Shown: positions 11,883 to 24,207, counted from the first letter of the stretch. The stretch: DNA of 64,000 nt from Moniliophthora roreri (GCA_001466705.2 LATX02000046.1:1054001-1118000), one strand, 5' to 3'. Numbers and translations: made by a program. Notes: generated by a model from the letters alone, not told the origin.

Positions 11883-13624
11883 TTATATCTCTTCTATCTG
11901 ATCATCCTCGTCGTCGTCCGCCACTAGCGATCCTATGGTGGGACCTTCCTCTTCTTCAGCAACTGGCTTCGATGACAAGTCGCTCTCCAGCTCTAGCCTG
12001 TTTCTACTTGCAGCCAATTCGAATTCTTCTTCCTCAGAAGGGCCCTGCGCCGGTTCGTCCCCCTTGATGAGCATAACAAGACGCTCCATGTGTTCGGATA
12101 TCTACGAAATCGTCTCAGGAATATGATCTGTGGAACATGAAAGCTGAACCTACTTTGTCCACCGTCTCAACTTCGTGGGCAGCACGAATGATCTCATATA
12201 CACCGTTTGCGCGGAGGAAATCGCGACCCCAGCGTGTGTGAGACAGAAGCAGTAAAGTCTCTACGAACGTGAGTCGTAGAGCAGCATCTGGCTCACGGGC
12301 CTTATCTGGTGGTAGAAGTTGAAGCGCTGGAGGCAGCTTTTCTTGGTCCTAGAAGACCAACGCAAGGTTCAGCGTGAAAGCACAAGATGTGGAAGTTCGT
12401 ACCTCAAGATCAAACTCCTCTGGTCCCGCGAGAGGCAGAAGAATGTAAGGCAGGACACCGACCCCAGGGCCTGCGACCTTCGACGGGGATACCGCAACAC
12501 GATCGGTCTCGGATGAAAGAATGGCTTTATGTGCTCGAGCGTTGAATGCGCAATTCCTGTGTGGAGAGTGAGTTTTCTGATGCGGAGAAATGAAATAGTT
12601 CCTGACTTGATCGTCGAAGCGACACCACCTCGCCTGATGGTGTCTTTGTGTTCTGTGAATGACATAATTTTTGCAACGGGATACTCTGGGTCCGAGTTTG
12701 GATTTATGGGGTTCGATGGACGAGGAGTGAGGAAGAATTCGCGCCCCGTGGGGGACTGCGCGATGCTAATCAATGTCAATATTCAACAACGACCGCTTAC
12801 ACTCACCGACGTCAAGTTTCCAAATACGCTTCCCAGGAAATGTAAACTTGCTTTCCGTGCCCTTTTCGAAAAGTCTTGGATCTCATCGATTCGGGCTCCC
12901 TGAACAAACGCATCCAGTAGCAGAGGCAAAGCCAACACCTCCTTCTCATCTCCTCCCGGGAAAGGCACTGGAGCAGTACATGATCCTGATCGTGATTGGG
13001 TGGCATAAAATCCATTTGGAAGTTTATCGTTCACGATAATTGAAACCTTCATGGCGAGAACCGCGGCACATGCATTTGATGAAGCGGTTAGGTTCGATAG
13101 GAGCATTGATGCGAGATCGGCCAGAATGGATTGAGGATTCTGAATGAAAACTGAAGTGATTTAAAAGGCAGATAATTGGTGGCTAAAACTACTTACTATG
13201 GTGTAGGAGACGAGGAAGTTTAAGAACGATGGTTCTGATAGAGAAGAAACTAGCATGGGTGCATCTGACAAGTTGACCAAAGCTTTGAAAGCATCATGAG
13301 CAACTGCCTACAGCGAGGTCAGCGAGTGAAGCGCAGATTAAGAAGATTTGGGCCCACCAGTTGATCCCTACACAAAAGCTTCAAATCTCTAATGACGTTG
13401 TTCTCCGACGGTTTCTGCAACCCAACTCCAGATTGACCTGAGAAAAATATCTTCCTAAGAGGTGCTTCCTTGGGGGTATGAGGTACCAGGTTCTCGAGCG
13501 CAAGCTGTCTAACTTGAGGATTTTTGTCGCGTAGGAACGGTAACAACTGGAGAAAACGTCAATAATTCTGTAAAAAAGACAATGGACATATTCTTGATTT
13601 CACCTCCTTTAATTGTGCCTCCAT
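11883..13624 (-). CDS. HGH1: Protein HGH1 homolog (armadillo/HEAT chaperone cofactor)
   Basis: HGH1 is a conserved eukaryotic armadillo-repeat protein. In yeast it acts with the TRiC chaperonin in folding elongation factor 2. Exon 1 is 13624-13604 (MEAQLKE, donor GTGAAA). Exon 2 opens LLPFLRDKNPQVRQLALENL, the typical HGH1 N terminus. Further exons give DAFKALVNLSD, LASMLLSNLTAS, REFFLTPRPS, RRGGVASTIKNCAFNARAHK, GVLPYILLPLAGPEEFD, LPPDKAREPDAALR and LVMLIKGDEPAQGP. These match the DUF383 and DUF384 regions in the correct order. The C terminus is strongly acidic (EEEEGPTIGSLVADDDEDDQ), stop at 11883. Every family landmark is present, so the gene looks intact. It is transcribed away from the HDDC2-type gene, with 126 bp between the two start codons. 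Confidence 0.9.
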
Positions 13625-13750
13625 TATAACGGCCTGGTGGTAGTAGAAAGCAAAGGTGACGATAGAAACGATGGTGCATTTTTTAGAGATTAGATGATCT
13701 AATCGAAAACGATCAGTCATCGTTCTTCTGCTTCCACCACGACCCTGACG
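13625..13750. promoter_or_regulatory. Shared divergent promoter of HGH1 and the HDDC2-type gene
   Basis: Only 126 bp separate the HGH1 start (13624, minus) from the HDDC2-type start (13751, plus), so both 5' UTRs and core promoters must lie here or overlap coding DNA. The interval holds a T-rich run (CATTTTTTAG) and a near-palindrome AGATGATCTAATC. I cannot assign factors. Confidence 0.55.
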
Positions 13751-14885
13751 ATGTCCGAGACTGCTGGCACCTCTGAAAGAAGTTTTCCGCCATTATACAA
13801 GAGCACCGGAGACCCCTCGGTCGACCGGCTTGCCTTCTTTCATATCCTCGAACGCTTGAAAGTCAGTCGCCGCATCAAACCCATGGACCGAACGACCTTA
13901 TCATGAATGCGATATAGACGCAGAAACGGACCGGATGGGTCAGGAATAATGTCAGTCTGCACGTCACTCTCATACTTGCCTTTAATGACTTCTCAGATCC
14001 CCAATGCTGAAAGGTTGGAGTTATCAAGCTCTCGAGTTCTGCATATGGCTCTAAAGGCCTCTCAGCATATCGGACCACATGTATAGGATGTCGGTTCTAG
14101 CGCTATGTTCTTCGGATTCTAATCTTGATATTGCCAAGTGGGTCTTTACATGACTTTCCGGCTTTCCCAGGCTCAACGAGTCGACGAAGATGTGTTATGA
14201 TGTGCGTAGTGCATGATTTGGCCGAGGCTCAAGGTACGTGTCGACCTTGTCTGCTGCCTACCCCGTCGTTGAAACTTGTCAAGTTGGGGACATCGCACCG
14301 CATGAAGGAATCAGTAAAGCCGAAAAACATCGCATGGAAGAGGTCCACCATATTGATACTTCCAGTTAGAGCCTCATAGTTGACCAGATTGCTTCATACC
14401 GATAGGAAGCTATGCATAGCTTTATTCACGGCATGCTACACAACACTCCTGCAGCACAGAGGATCGAATCATTGTACAAGGTTCGCCCACTCATCACGTC
14501 GTCCTTGATGTTTTACTGATCTCAAATCTGGTAGGAATACGAGGCAGGAGAGACACCCGAAGCACAATTCGTGAAAGGTAGGCACCCAAAGACAAGCATT
14601 CCGCCAAGGTTTTCATGGCAATGAGAATAGATTTGGACAAGTTTGAAATGGCTACTCAAGGTATAGTCGTTGTAATCATTTGTTACTGTACGTTCGCTAA
14701 TGCGAACATTCACAGCTCTAGAGTATGAGCGAGATCATGGTCCAAGGACATTGCAGCCTTTCTTCGATAGCGCTGCTCTTCCGAAGCTACGCCACCCCGA
14801 AGTGAAAGGATGGGGCGAGGATCTACTACACGAACGCGATGGACTTTTTCCTCTCGATAGCACCCATCAGTCGCAAATAGAATAG
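13751..14885 (+). CDS. HD-domain 5'-deoxynucleotidase, HDDC2/YfbR type
   Basis: Ten exons join in frame: 13751-13861, 13918-13950, 13997-14013, 14066-14137, 14190-14233, 14284-14342, 14406-14480, 14535-14577, 14631-14660 and 14716-14885, 654 nt for 217 residues. The family hydrolyses 5'-deoxynucleoside monophosphates in a metal-dependent way. Landmarks in order are RLAFFHILERLKTQKRTGWV, ESISDHMYRMSVLA (first metal His), CVMMCVVHDLAEAQVGDI (the HD motif), EGISKAEKHRMEEEAM, EYEAGETPEAQFVKDLDKFE (distal Asp) and ALEYERD. The length suits HDDC2 proteins. One exon is only 17 nt and two others are 30-33 nt, which hides this gene from a simple frame scan. All key metal-binding residues are present. 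Confidence 0.93.
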
Positions 14886-17772
14886 AGTATATTTCAGACG
14901 TCCACAACTTTCATGCTCGTTATCCGAAGACAGCATCAATTCGCGTGAACCGAAGATGGCTTGGACTGGAAGGTCAGTCTGAAGTTCTGGAGCACTACCT
15001 CTATCACTCCAATGGTGGTCTTGTTGATGAACGTCGCCTGCTATGAGTATCATGTCATCAAACAGACCAAGCCAATTAGACAAGTCACCCTTGATACACC
15101 CTCAGAGTCTTCATTCCACAGGCAGACCTCCGCGTCGACTACTTAGTCCACTGTCTATATTAGTAGCTTAAGCAGGCCTTGCTGTGTATACTTAATCCTC
15201 AAAATTATTCGAGCGAGGCTAGCGCGAACATCGCGTCTAAGCTCAACGAACGTTTTTGAAGTTTCTTTACGACTTTCCTAGCTTGGGCGCTCAGTGGAGA
15301 CATCCACCCCTCCGCGGGAAAGGCTATCCTGCAATCCTGCAATTGACAAAGATAACAATGAAAGGACTCGTCTAAGTCTTTGTTCCCGCAAGAGTGGATG
15401 CCCGAGAAAGCCGTCTTTTCCTCTCCCACGGCCATGGATCCGGCGAAATTCGAAACCCACTGCCCTGGCCTCAACAGGTCCGGGAAGACGGTCACTCAGT
15501 TGATTTGCCCAACGACGACTTCTTCATTAACAACACCTATAATCAACAGAATTGGCGAAATAACCGTCCGCTTTACTGGCAGTATATCACTGGTGCCGCG
15601 AGCTAATGCGAGAGACGGAGAATGGAACGAATCAGGACGTGTAGTGAGTGATAATGGCAATCCCTTCCCTTGCTTTAGACTCTAACTCCAAGGCCTTCGG
15701 TAGACTTTGGAAGTCCATGATACCCGACCCGGAACCATCCAGCCAACTGTCCTTAACCAGTTCTTGGGTATCTAGAAAGCCTCATTACGTCCCGAGGCAT
15801 GTCAAAGCCAATGTTTGCCCACGGTGACGATGCAGTGGATGGCAAAGGCATCCGGCACTCACAGGCTACAGCACAGGCTACAGCACAAGCTACAGCATCC
15901 TTGATCATCAGGATGTGCCGGGTCCATCTCCATCATTGGAATCATATGTATTCAGCATCCGGCATCAGAAGGCAGGATGTATTACCAATTCATCACCTTG
16001 AAAGCTCATGGTATCTATGAGTTCAGCATCGCAATTTCAGGTCAGAATCAGTCTCCTCATGTGATTCTCATCGTTGCTTATCTTTCGAACCTGATACAGT
16101 CTCCGGCACACTACAATGTTATTCGCTGTAGTCTTCGAAATTGATATCCGTATGGATTTCTTGATAAATGATCAACTAAATCCTCGGTGCGCGCATGATT
16201 TCAAGAAGTCAACCGAGTCGATTATGATTTCAGGGAGCGTGTACGTGTACGAAAACTGCTCCAACGCTGTGAGTGGTTTTTATCCGCCGAGCTTCTGGGC
16301 CTTTCGTTGAATCTCTCCATTTGTTAGAAGCTTGCATGATGAATTGAGCGGACAATACCGATCAGAGATGGCTGTATGAACGGTTATCGCCGCTATCTGT
16401 AGACCCTCTCACACAGCAGTCCGTCATGCCACCAATGCGTTGTCCCATATGCGGGTCGGACGCGTTCTCGAAGACGAGCCTAGAAATCATGGGAATGTCA
16501 TTGAATCCTCAACGCTCACGCCGATGCTGTTCCCATAATAACTTCTCTTGAGAGAATTTGTGTCTCCAGTTCTATTCCAAGATGATCCAAGCTAATTAAA
16601 CGCCACCCCGTCTCTATTTCTGTCAATGTCATTTTTCAGGACAGGTACCTCGACCATATCCATTTACTGCAGCGGCTTGTGACGTTACAGCAACTCTAAG
16701 AACACAAAATGGGTATGATTGAATCTTGATGGTCTTGTTTCGCCGGAATACGCTAACCCCTGCTTAGAAAGCGGAAGTATATCTGACTGCCGCGCGCTGT
16801 CGCTTGCGAAGGCTCTCGTCACCATAAGTGCTGTCTCTGCGCGTTCCAAATCCCACCAGGCTTCGCGAATGAGATTTGGAACCAAGTATGAGGAACTGGC
16901 ACATCCCCCTGGTACATAATTGCCCAGCCAGGGCCTTTTCAAGCAAAGTACGACATCCGCTGGCAGCCCAGCGTCTTTCATGGGTCCTTGTGCCTAGAAC
17001 ATTCGGTAACTTTTTCTTTCCGACCTCAGGGCGGAGGATTCATGTTCCTGGGGTGTAATGTATAACGGGTTTCCTTCACGTCCAAGGTGGTGTCTTAGAC
17101 CTCTAGTTTATGATTGGCGAAGGAAGTGGCGATCCAACAAAGGTAAGAAAATCCGGGTTCATCAAGTAGGCGGTGCTGATAAACTCGGACACCAACGGTT
17201 TCACTTTACCCCGGCTCATTCCAAATCGACATCGTACTTTTCTCATCTTGATCCTGATGCTCAAAGCTATTTCTCGTCCTCAGGCTTTCTCGCAATTCGT
17301 TATACCTGTCAAGCTCATTTACCAGCCTAAGGTTCCCAAGCTTTTGCGTCCTAGATTAAGCATGGGAAGATGTCGCATGTGTTCGAGCGCCGGTGCTTAA
17401 TTCGCCAATAGAGTGGGGCTTATCCGAACGAAACGGGAATTCGACTGATTGTGGGCGCCTTATTTTCTACCTTTTCCGTGTTTTCCGCCTGCTTATTTCT
17501 ATTCATTTGACTACATTTTAGGCTTGCCCCCAGCGTTGTGTCCAATCTATGTGGTCATACATCCACGGAGTAGATATTCATCTAGGGACAATGTCAACAT
17601 GTCCATCAAGAGATCTGACAATTCATCATGTCGGATGAAGAACCCGTCGGATATGCTGTATCGCATCTTTTTTGATACCGACTTCTGGCGCGTGAGTCTC
17701 CCTATAAATCCGGTCAATTTTTCTGTGTGTTCTTCGCTTGACTGCCGGTCACCACCCACATTCGTCTTCACC
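14886..17772. other. Gene-poor stretch with unresolved fragments
   Basis: No gene is supported with confidence. The best candidate is the minus frame at 15205-15700, listed separately. Frames at 16685-16981 (minus) and 17058-17400 (plus) have no recognisable motif. A triple repeat of about 11 bp (CAGGCTACAGCA-type) lies at about 15863-15896. Confidence 0.35.
15205..15700 (-). pseudogene. Open minus-strand frame with one TGA, unidentified
   Basis: A single minus frame runs from about 15700 to a stop at 15205, interrupted only by TGA at 15498-15496. It reads SFHSPSLALARG, VISPILLIIGVV, LLRPGQWVSNFAGSM and ARKVVKKLQKRSLSLDAM. No family recognised. Overlapping plus frames are also open, so this may be a chance frame or the end of a decayed gene. 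Confidence 0.2.
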
Positions 17773-18921
17773 ATGGCTTACGGAAAATTCTACACTCCTC
17801 AGTCTAAGGAAGTAGTCGAGTTACCCGCCGACCATCCACCAGTTCCTTTCGGCAAGACATGTCCAATCTTTTCATCGGAGACATCCAAAGGTGGACCTCA
17901 TGAATATCGGGAACCCCAGCCAGAAGATGTTCGCTCAGTGTGCCCTGCACTGAACGCGATGGCCAATCACGGCTATATGTAAGTCCTTTATCATTCATTT
18001 TCAAAGTTCATCGGCTAACACAGCTACAGTCCTCGCGATGGCAAAAACCTCACATTCAAGGTCATCTTCCGTGGCTTGAAGGCCTGCTATGGACTTTCCA
18101 CTCCTCTTGCCCTTGTTCTTACCACTGGAGGTTTCCTGCTTATTAAACGTTCGCCCGTCGGTCTTCCTTTCGGCTTGAACAAGATCCTCGCAGTCAGGAA
18201 TCCCGATGGTTCGACGAGCACCCCTGGCGTTATCGATCTCAAGCTCATCGGAAAACACGGTGGCGTCGAGCATGACGCAAGCTTGGTACACGTGGATTGT
18301 GAGAAAGGTTCTCTCTATCCATCCATACAGATCCAGGAAAATTGGGTGGAGAATGTAATAGGGGATATCCTGCCAAAAGTGGAGGGGTACGATGACGAAA
18401 AGAAATCGATATCGTTATCAACGCCGACTACTCCGGTACACGAGACCAACAAGAAGCAGAACCATTCCCGTGAGCCCAGCGGCACATCTTCCGTGACTGC
18501 TGTCGACTCGGATTCCGGTTCTACTCTTTCTTCGTCGTCATCTTGGCGCAAATATGTTACCAACCCTTATTCCGACATACTCGTTTCATGCGCTGACGTC
18601 GGCCGTATGCGTGCCCGCCGCCAACGCGAGATCTCTCCGAAGAAGCTAGGAGCGGTGCATGAGGAGATTGCTCGTGGTGAGATGGCCATCATCTTGGGTG
18701 TATGGGAACAAGAAACGTATGTGGAGAATTTGGACGGCGAGAAGAACGGAGGAGTGACGGTAAAGAAGAAGGGCATCCCGTTGCCGCATTTGCTTACTTG
18801 GTTAGGCGAGGAAAGATTGCCGGAAGGTTGGAGGCCTGATCATGTGCAGAGCCTGAGAGGTACCGTGAAGAGGAGCAAGTTAATCCGAAAGGCGGCTAAA
18901 GCGGCGGAAATGAAGGCGTGA
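17773..18921 (+). CDS. Heme-thiolate peroxidase (Peroxidase_2 / chloroperoxidase family)
   Basis: Two exons, 17773-17978 and 18030-18921, 365 residues. The junction restores NHGYIPRDG. Family members bind heme through a Cys thiolate and carry out peroxide-driven halogenation, peroxidation or oxygenation. The proximal ligand motif is seen as VCPALNAMANHGYIPRDG at about residues 57-74, so it reads V-C-P rather than the canonical P-C-P. The distal acid-base motif is EHDAS (in GGVEHDASLVH), as in chloroperoxidase-like members. No N-terminal signal peptide is seen: the protein begins MAYGKFYTPQSKEV. A hydrophobic segment LSTPLALVLTTGGFLLI follows the Cys region. The C-terminal half is hydrophilic, with a Ser-rich patch and a basic end (KRSKLIRKAAKAAEMKA). 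It is probably an intracellular or membrane-associated heme-thiolate peroxidase; substrate unknown. Confidence 0.85.
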
Positions 18922-19299
18922 AAAAGCATGGGTCACGGTTGAGTTCTTATCTCGGTTTGGAGCGCAATTCTTGCAATCATTCATTTCATTTTAACTTACA
19001 TATCTTGTTCATTCTATTCTTACACTTTTCTATGCTATCCCCGGCTTTATCTTCCCCGTACATGTATAATCTTGCTTTCCGTCTAAAAGTAACATCCCAG
19101 CTATTCTTGTTCACGAAGTTTACGTGTAGTCTACGCAGTACCATTGTAATACCATCAAATCAAATGTTCACATAATGCCACAATCCAAGCACCCTCTAGC
19201 GTGAAAATGCCTCTAGGTATCGAGTGCGGTACGTCACACCGTATCGTGTCTGTGACATATCGTGATTCAGGCCCTTTTCCCTCTCTCTCCCCCAATGCC

Positions 19300-20390
19300 C
19301 CGAGAAAAACGTTCGCATCCCTGTGACCTTTCATTACGCCTTACTTTCAGCACTAGCCATTCTGTCCCTTCCAGCCGAAATTCTGATAAGGGTGATCTTC
19401 AATTCCGACGGCACGCTATTATGCACGCACTGCCTCGTTTCGCGAGTCTGGCGCAGAATTTCGACCCGGTTTTCTTTTTCGGAAGGTCAAGATACGCAGC
19501 ACGATTCAGTGGTACGAGATTGCGAGCACAGTGTTTGACCGCACCGAACATGTCCGAGGGAGTCAACGTAACGATCCCCCTCTGTTCCTCATTTCTTGAT
19601 ACCTTCAGTCGAGGCACATGTTTGGTCTCCACTCTACAGCAAGTCCACTAAAACGACATCGGCCATTATCGACTTTCTATGCACCTCTCCCAACACCATA
19701 CTTGTGGAATTAGAGTCTCATTACGGTCTCATTGCACCGATGTCTGACATCTAAAGTGCTTCCTTGGACACTGGTCCCATTAAGGAAATAGCATTCACCG
19801 AAGATTTCGAGTTCGAAGATGGGCCTGACGAGTATGACTCAAAATCAAGGAAAACCGGATCTTCTTTCGAGCTTCGACTTGTGTTTTCGAACTCAAGGGT
19901 GCAGCCCCGTTCGACTTGGTTATGGACACCGAGAAAGCACTCGGCTATCTCATCATCAAAGGCGAAAGGCTTACCTTTTAGCATATATGCAGCATCTTAC
20001 GCGGGTACGCCGCGTCTCTATGGCGCCTCACCGTTGAACTTACTGGGCTCGAATCAACTCCTCGAGGTAGGGACACGAATTTTTTCTTTTAACACCGGGT
20101 TAACTTAACCACTCTCGAAGTTCTTCTTTTACGTGGTTACCGCTGAAGACGTAAACGAGGTTCTATATACGACATTCTGAAAGGACATAAGCGCGATGGC
20201 ATTGGTACGATACCTAAAGATCGAGGCGCTGGTGCTCTGCTTCGCAATGGAGGAGTTTGGTCTTGATTACACGGGGAACTTGGAGGCATTAGTCAAGCAA
20301 CACGTCCCAGAGTCGGATTTCAGTAGAAAGTGTGTCAGGGCGAAGTGGAGTGAGTATCTTGTGTTCTCATTATGTGGTAGTCAGGCTTAA
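19300..20390 (+). pseudogene. F-box gene relic
   Basis: Starts with a recognisable F-box (AILSLPAEILIRVIF, then TLLCTHCLVSRVWRR). The homologous reading then jumps frame: QWYEIASTVFDRTEHV ends at an in-frame TGA, and a later block FDLVMDTEKALGYLIIKGERL is followed by an in-frame TAG before HICSILRGYAASLWRL. A final open piece lies at 20196-20390. The blocks sit in at least two frames and cannot be joined by plausible introns, so I call this a decayed F-box gene. Its neighbour at 20911 is an intact LRR-like gene with no visible F-box. Confidence 0.5.
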
Positions 20391-20910
20391 TGGTCTCTAA
20401 TTAGCCTGAGATTCCTCCCGTGCTAAGTAAGTCCGATGATTGTTGCGTCATGTGGAATTGGCCTTGCATGTATCTGAATGAAACTGTAAACATCGCAGCA
20501 TCGTAGACAACTATCGGATGGGTCTTACACATTACTGTAAAGCATCTGGGTTTGGTAGGGTCTCATTCTTCTACAGTATCCCCCACTCCTTACAACCTAA
20601 ATGTGTAATATATTCGCCCGGCTTTGGCTACACTCTTTACTAGTACGCGAGAGAGAAAACTCATCTCGCGAACGATTGGCAAAACACAGAAAAATGTTAG
20701 CCCCTCGGCCGCTAACGATATCGATGGAGATGCCGTAAATGGTCCGTGCACCCAGAGTAACACCTAATCTGAACCACCATGAGAGACCAAGTGCGACGTC
20801 TGGGTCTAGATTACACCAAACTTTCCTCCTGTTCCATGGGTATGTGTATATAAGCGGTTCGGGTTTCCCTTCTCTTCGTTTTCTACAGTCAACTTCTCCG
20901 GAGACGCATA

Positions 20911-22080
20911 ATGAGCTCCCAAGGTAAGTTTTCACATGACACAACACTCTGAGTTTATTAACTCTATGCACAGATAATGTACTTCGCCTCGAAGATTTCG
21001 AAGATTTCAGTCGGTGGAGGGCCTCGCCGGATGACCTCTCATCTATCCGCTCAGTAATATTCCGACCTGGTGGCCGTGAAATGCTTAATCTCAACCCCCC
21101 TGAACCTATCGCCTACACTGGTGGGGGACGACTTCCAACCTTACCGCAAGTCACTGAACTCAAGTGGCAGCCATTGACTTCGCGACCTACACGTATGACA
21201 ACGGAAGTCGGAAACTTTCTACAGGCATTTCCCGGTCTACAAAAGTTGACTATCTCGGGCTCATTCGTGTCGCATGATCATCTCAAAGCCTTTTTATTGC
21301 CATTCACGGGTGTTTTGAAGGAATTGGTGCTGGAGGATGACCTAGAGTTTCTGGAGCAGGGCTCAGTATTGTCTACCGGCCCCGAATCAGCTATTCATTT
21401 CTCATCTTTGGAACGCCTCGATCTCCAGATTTCGCATCCTATCATGATCAGTCTCTTCTATGGGGTCTCGTCTTCGCTCAAGAAGTTGAGTTTCAGCCTC
21501 CTAGATCTGGAAAATACTGTTCGGGGTAGGTACATACACCTTTCTTGGACGAATCCGTCACTCACACAGTATGTGATCCTACAGCTTTAGGCCGAAAAGT
21601 CCATCTCAGACCGCTACCACCATCATTTCCGCCCCTCCCCGCGCTGCAGGAGCTCACCATTCCGGTCTATGCAGGGTTAAGGCAAGATATCACCCGAGGC
21701 ACACTACTGGCGAGCAATAATCTCCTCGAGGCTACCAATGCTGCAGAACTGCGCATAATCAAACTCGTTGTCAGCGCAAACTCTGATGCTGAGGTTACAC
21801 AAATGCTAGAATGCCACAGTTGGCCAACATTCCTTGAACTGGCATCGAACAGATTCCCGAAAGTCGAAGAGCTACAGCTGATGTTCAACATGGAGATGGC
21901 GAAGGAAATTACAGCTCCAAGGAAGAAGGCGGTAGAAGACTTGGTGAACCAGCTGATGAACTTTGGTAATAGACGGATAATAGTGAACTGGACTCATGGT
22001 AGGCTTCCTTGTTATCTGGGGAGCTCGACGTGATGAACTGACTCCTCCTAGTTACTGTGAAGGAAGAGGATTTTTTCTGA
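20911..22080 (+). CDS. F-box/LRR-like protein lacking a clear F-box
   Basis: Four exons join in frame: 20911-20923, 20974-21525, 21585-21998 and 22052-22080, 335 residues. It contains leucine-rich-repeat-like strands typical of agaric F-box/LRR C-terminal halves: FPGLQKLTISGSF, LKELVLEDDLEF, SSLERLDLQIS, SLKKLSFSLLDLE, LPALQELTIPVYAG, PKVEELQLMFNM. The N terminus MSSQDNVLRLEDFEDFSRW shows no F-box. It may be a free LRR protein, or the 3' part of a gene once linked to the F-box relic just upstream. The ending TVKEEDFF is reached by a phase-consistent intron. Function not known beyond likely protein binding. Confidence 0.65.
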
Positions 22081-22651
22081 AATTTGCTGCCGGCACCTTC
22101 GAAGCGATCATCGGTGTATCTTATGGCTGGAAGTTCCTATCAACCATTCGAAGTTGACGCTTGCGTTCTTCCATGTGTATTCGTAGTAGACTTAAGTCTA
22201 GTAGAAATCTAAAAGCAGTGGAAAGAGAAAAAGTTCGCAGGCTGCCGCGAGTGATCACAACGTTTCTTGCATTTGTATCATCATGATTCGCGCGCGCGTG
22301 TCTGTTTCAACTCTCCTCGGCCCAGACCCTTTCAAATTTACTGCTATATTCACAAGACAATCATGCATTTTCTGGCCAATATCACCTTAGCGCTTGCGTC
22401 CTACCAAAGACATGCACAAATAGGCCAAGAACTGATGGAATTTTGAGTCAACTGCTGGGCTGAAAGCGTACGTTTCTACGTATCATCAACCTTCCCTTTC
22501 TCAGAGAGACTGACCGAGAATGACTCCAATAGAAGCGATCGAGAACCTGAATCGAAGCACAAATTCTCCTGGTGTCTCCAGGGCATCGACAACCTGTCAT
22601 GAGCGGGATAGAACTGATTGCGAGAAGAACGTTCGGTGGCATTCGTGGCCT

Positions 22652-23119
22652 TTAGAGAGGATCAAAAGCATGAGCTATCAGATGAATTTGGTGTGCGGTC
22701 GTGTTCTCGGTATGCTTATAATTTTTTTCGGTAACAACGCGATATTTGATCTCGAATCCTGTAGCAGTAGCTGGAAACCATTCATCAACACTCGGGAAAA
22801 GAAGCTCTTCCGGGAGGGGTACTTGGATACGACCCCGTGTGGTGATGATCATGTCTCCTGTATATTTGACAGTGCTAATGGTTATCCAATTTAAAGACGG
22901 ATTCGGCATGTGTTTGGAAACAAGCACCATCACAAGGATAGGAATGTCGCGATAAAGGTTGTCAAGACAGTCAGCGGGAAGATACCGATGGGCGCATGAT
23001 GGCTCAATCCAACGCTTTTTTTGAGGAGTGACAGTGATTATTAGATGAAGCCATGTTCTTGACGAGGGAGGAGCCGAGCATTGTAAGCTCGGGACTTGAA
23101 CTCGCTCGAACCGAGGCAC
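22652..23119 (-). CDS. Hypothetical protein
   Basis: Minus frame of 155 codons containing CAHRYLPADCLDNLYRDIPILVMVLVSKHM and a hydrophobic ILVMVLV core. The phrasing is gene-like, with no stop and balanced composition. I recognise no family, see no convincing introns, and the start is uncertain. The last 25 residues may be intron read-through. Confidence 0.3.
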   Translation of the reverse strand: MPRFERVQVPSLQCSAPPSSRTWLHLIITVTPQKKRWIEPSCAHRYLPADCLDNLYRDIPILVMVLVSKHMPNPSLNWITISTVKYTGDMIITTRGRIQVPLPEELLFPSVDEWFPATATGFEIKYRVVTEKNYKHTENTTAHQIHLIAHAFDPL

Positions 23120-23586
23120 TGAGGTACTAGCAGAGTATGATTTCTCGCTTAAACTGGCGCGGTTGGCTGACTGGCTTTGTATAGATGCTCTGTGATATCG
23201 GAAACATTTCCGACTTGGATAAAATCACCGAAAGTAAGATCTGTCGATCTCCTGACAGTGACACTGAGACAGTTGAGTATTTATGTATGTGCTGCTCGAC
23301 ATTGCATCGCATGATAGATCGTTACTAACGATATCTTTTCAGCTCACGGCAAGGAGTACTAGCTGTAGACTTTATTGACATGCTTCGTCTCCGCGAACAG
23401 CCACGCTCGTGCTATGAGTGAGAGAATGGCGTTGTTGACATACCTCTGATTATGCCGCTAGTGAGCAATTTCGACGCTTCCTCAGGTTTACGATTCTTAG
23501 CTATGAAGCGGGCTATGATTTGCGTATGAAAGCTGGTCTGTGAATCGTAAAACAGCAGAAATACAGAATCGTCTTTTCATATCTTG

Positions 23587-24207
23587 CAGCCAACGCGAAC
23601 TTCAAGTCCACGTCAACCCCGCTCGGCGACAAGGTACCAACCATCGACTGCGATATCAAAGATGGTGTTTTAATATTCTTCCATTACGAAAATCTGGGCT
23701 ATAACCAGAGCTACATTCACGACAAGTGGCTCAAGGCTGTCGAGAGGACCCTTCGCGAGGGGTTGTCCGTCTGAGCCAAAAAAAACTCTATCCAGCATCA
23801 TTATGAGGAGGAGATCGACGACTCGCGTGACAAGGCTACTGAAACGCTCGCTATGCCCAATCTTGTCATCAAGCCTTTGTTCGAGGAGAAGTTCAAAGCT
23901 TCGAAGACTGCCAAGGGCGATGATATCCTGGGAAGGAACGTTTGGTCGTGCTGCTTTCGGCCATGTCAAGGGGCTGACGGAGATGCTTATTGAAGAGATG
24001 ATGTCGGCCCAGACGATCGTTCTCGTTGTTCCAGAGATCAGGCAAGGATATAGCGAGGTTGTATTGATGGATGGAATGCTCTATTCGAGGGTACGTGATC
24101 TTTATTGTTCACAAATGACGACTAACAAATATGTTTTACAAACAGTTCCTGACAAATGGTGGTACAATGTCGATGAAACAAGTTCGGGGCTGGTTAACAT
24201 GTTCTAA
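23587..24207 (+). pseudogene. Unidentified decayed gene
   Basis: A plausible exon starts after TTGCAG at about 23587 (ANANFKSTSTPLGDKVPTID and on to NQSYIHDKWLKAVERTL) but hits TGA. Downstream pieces ATETLAMPNLVIKPLFEEKF, FGHVKGLTEMLIEEMMSAQ and YSEVVLMDGMLYSR lie in different frames. A poly-A run (CCAAAAAAAACTC, about 23776) sits at one frame change. This looks like a real gene with several frameshifts; family not recognised. Confidence 0.35.
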
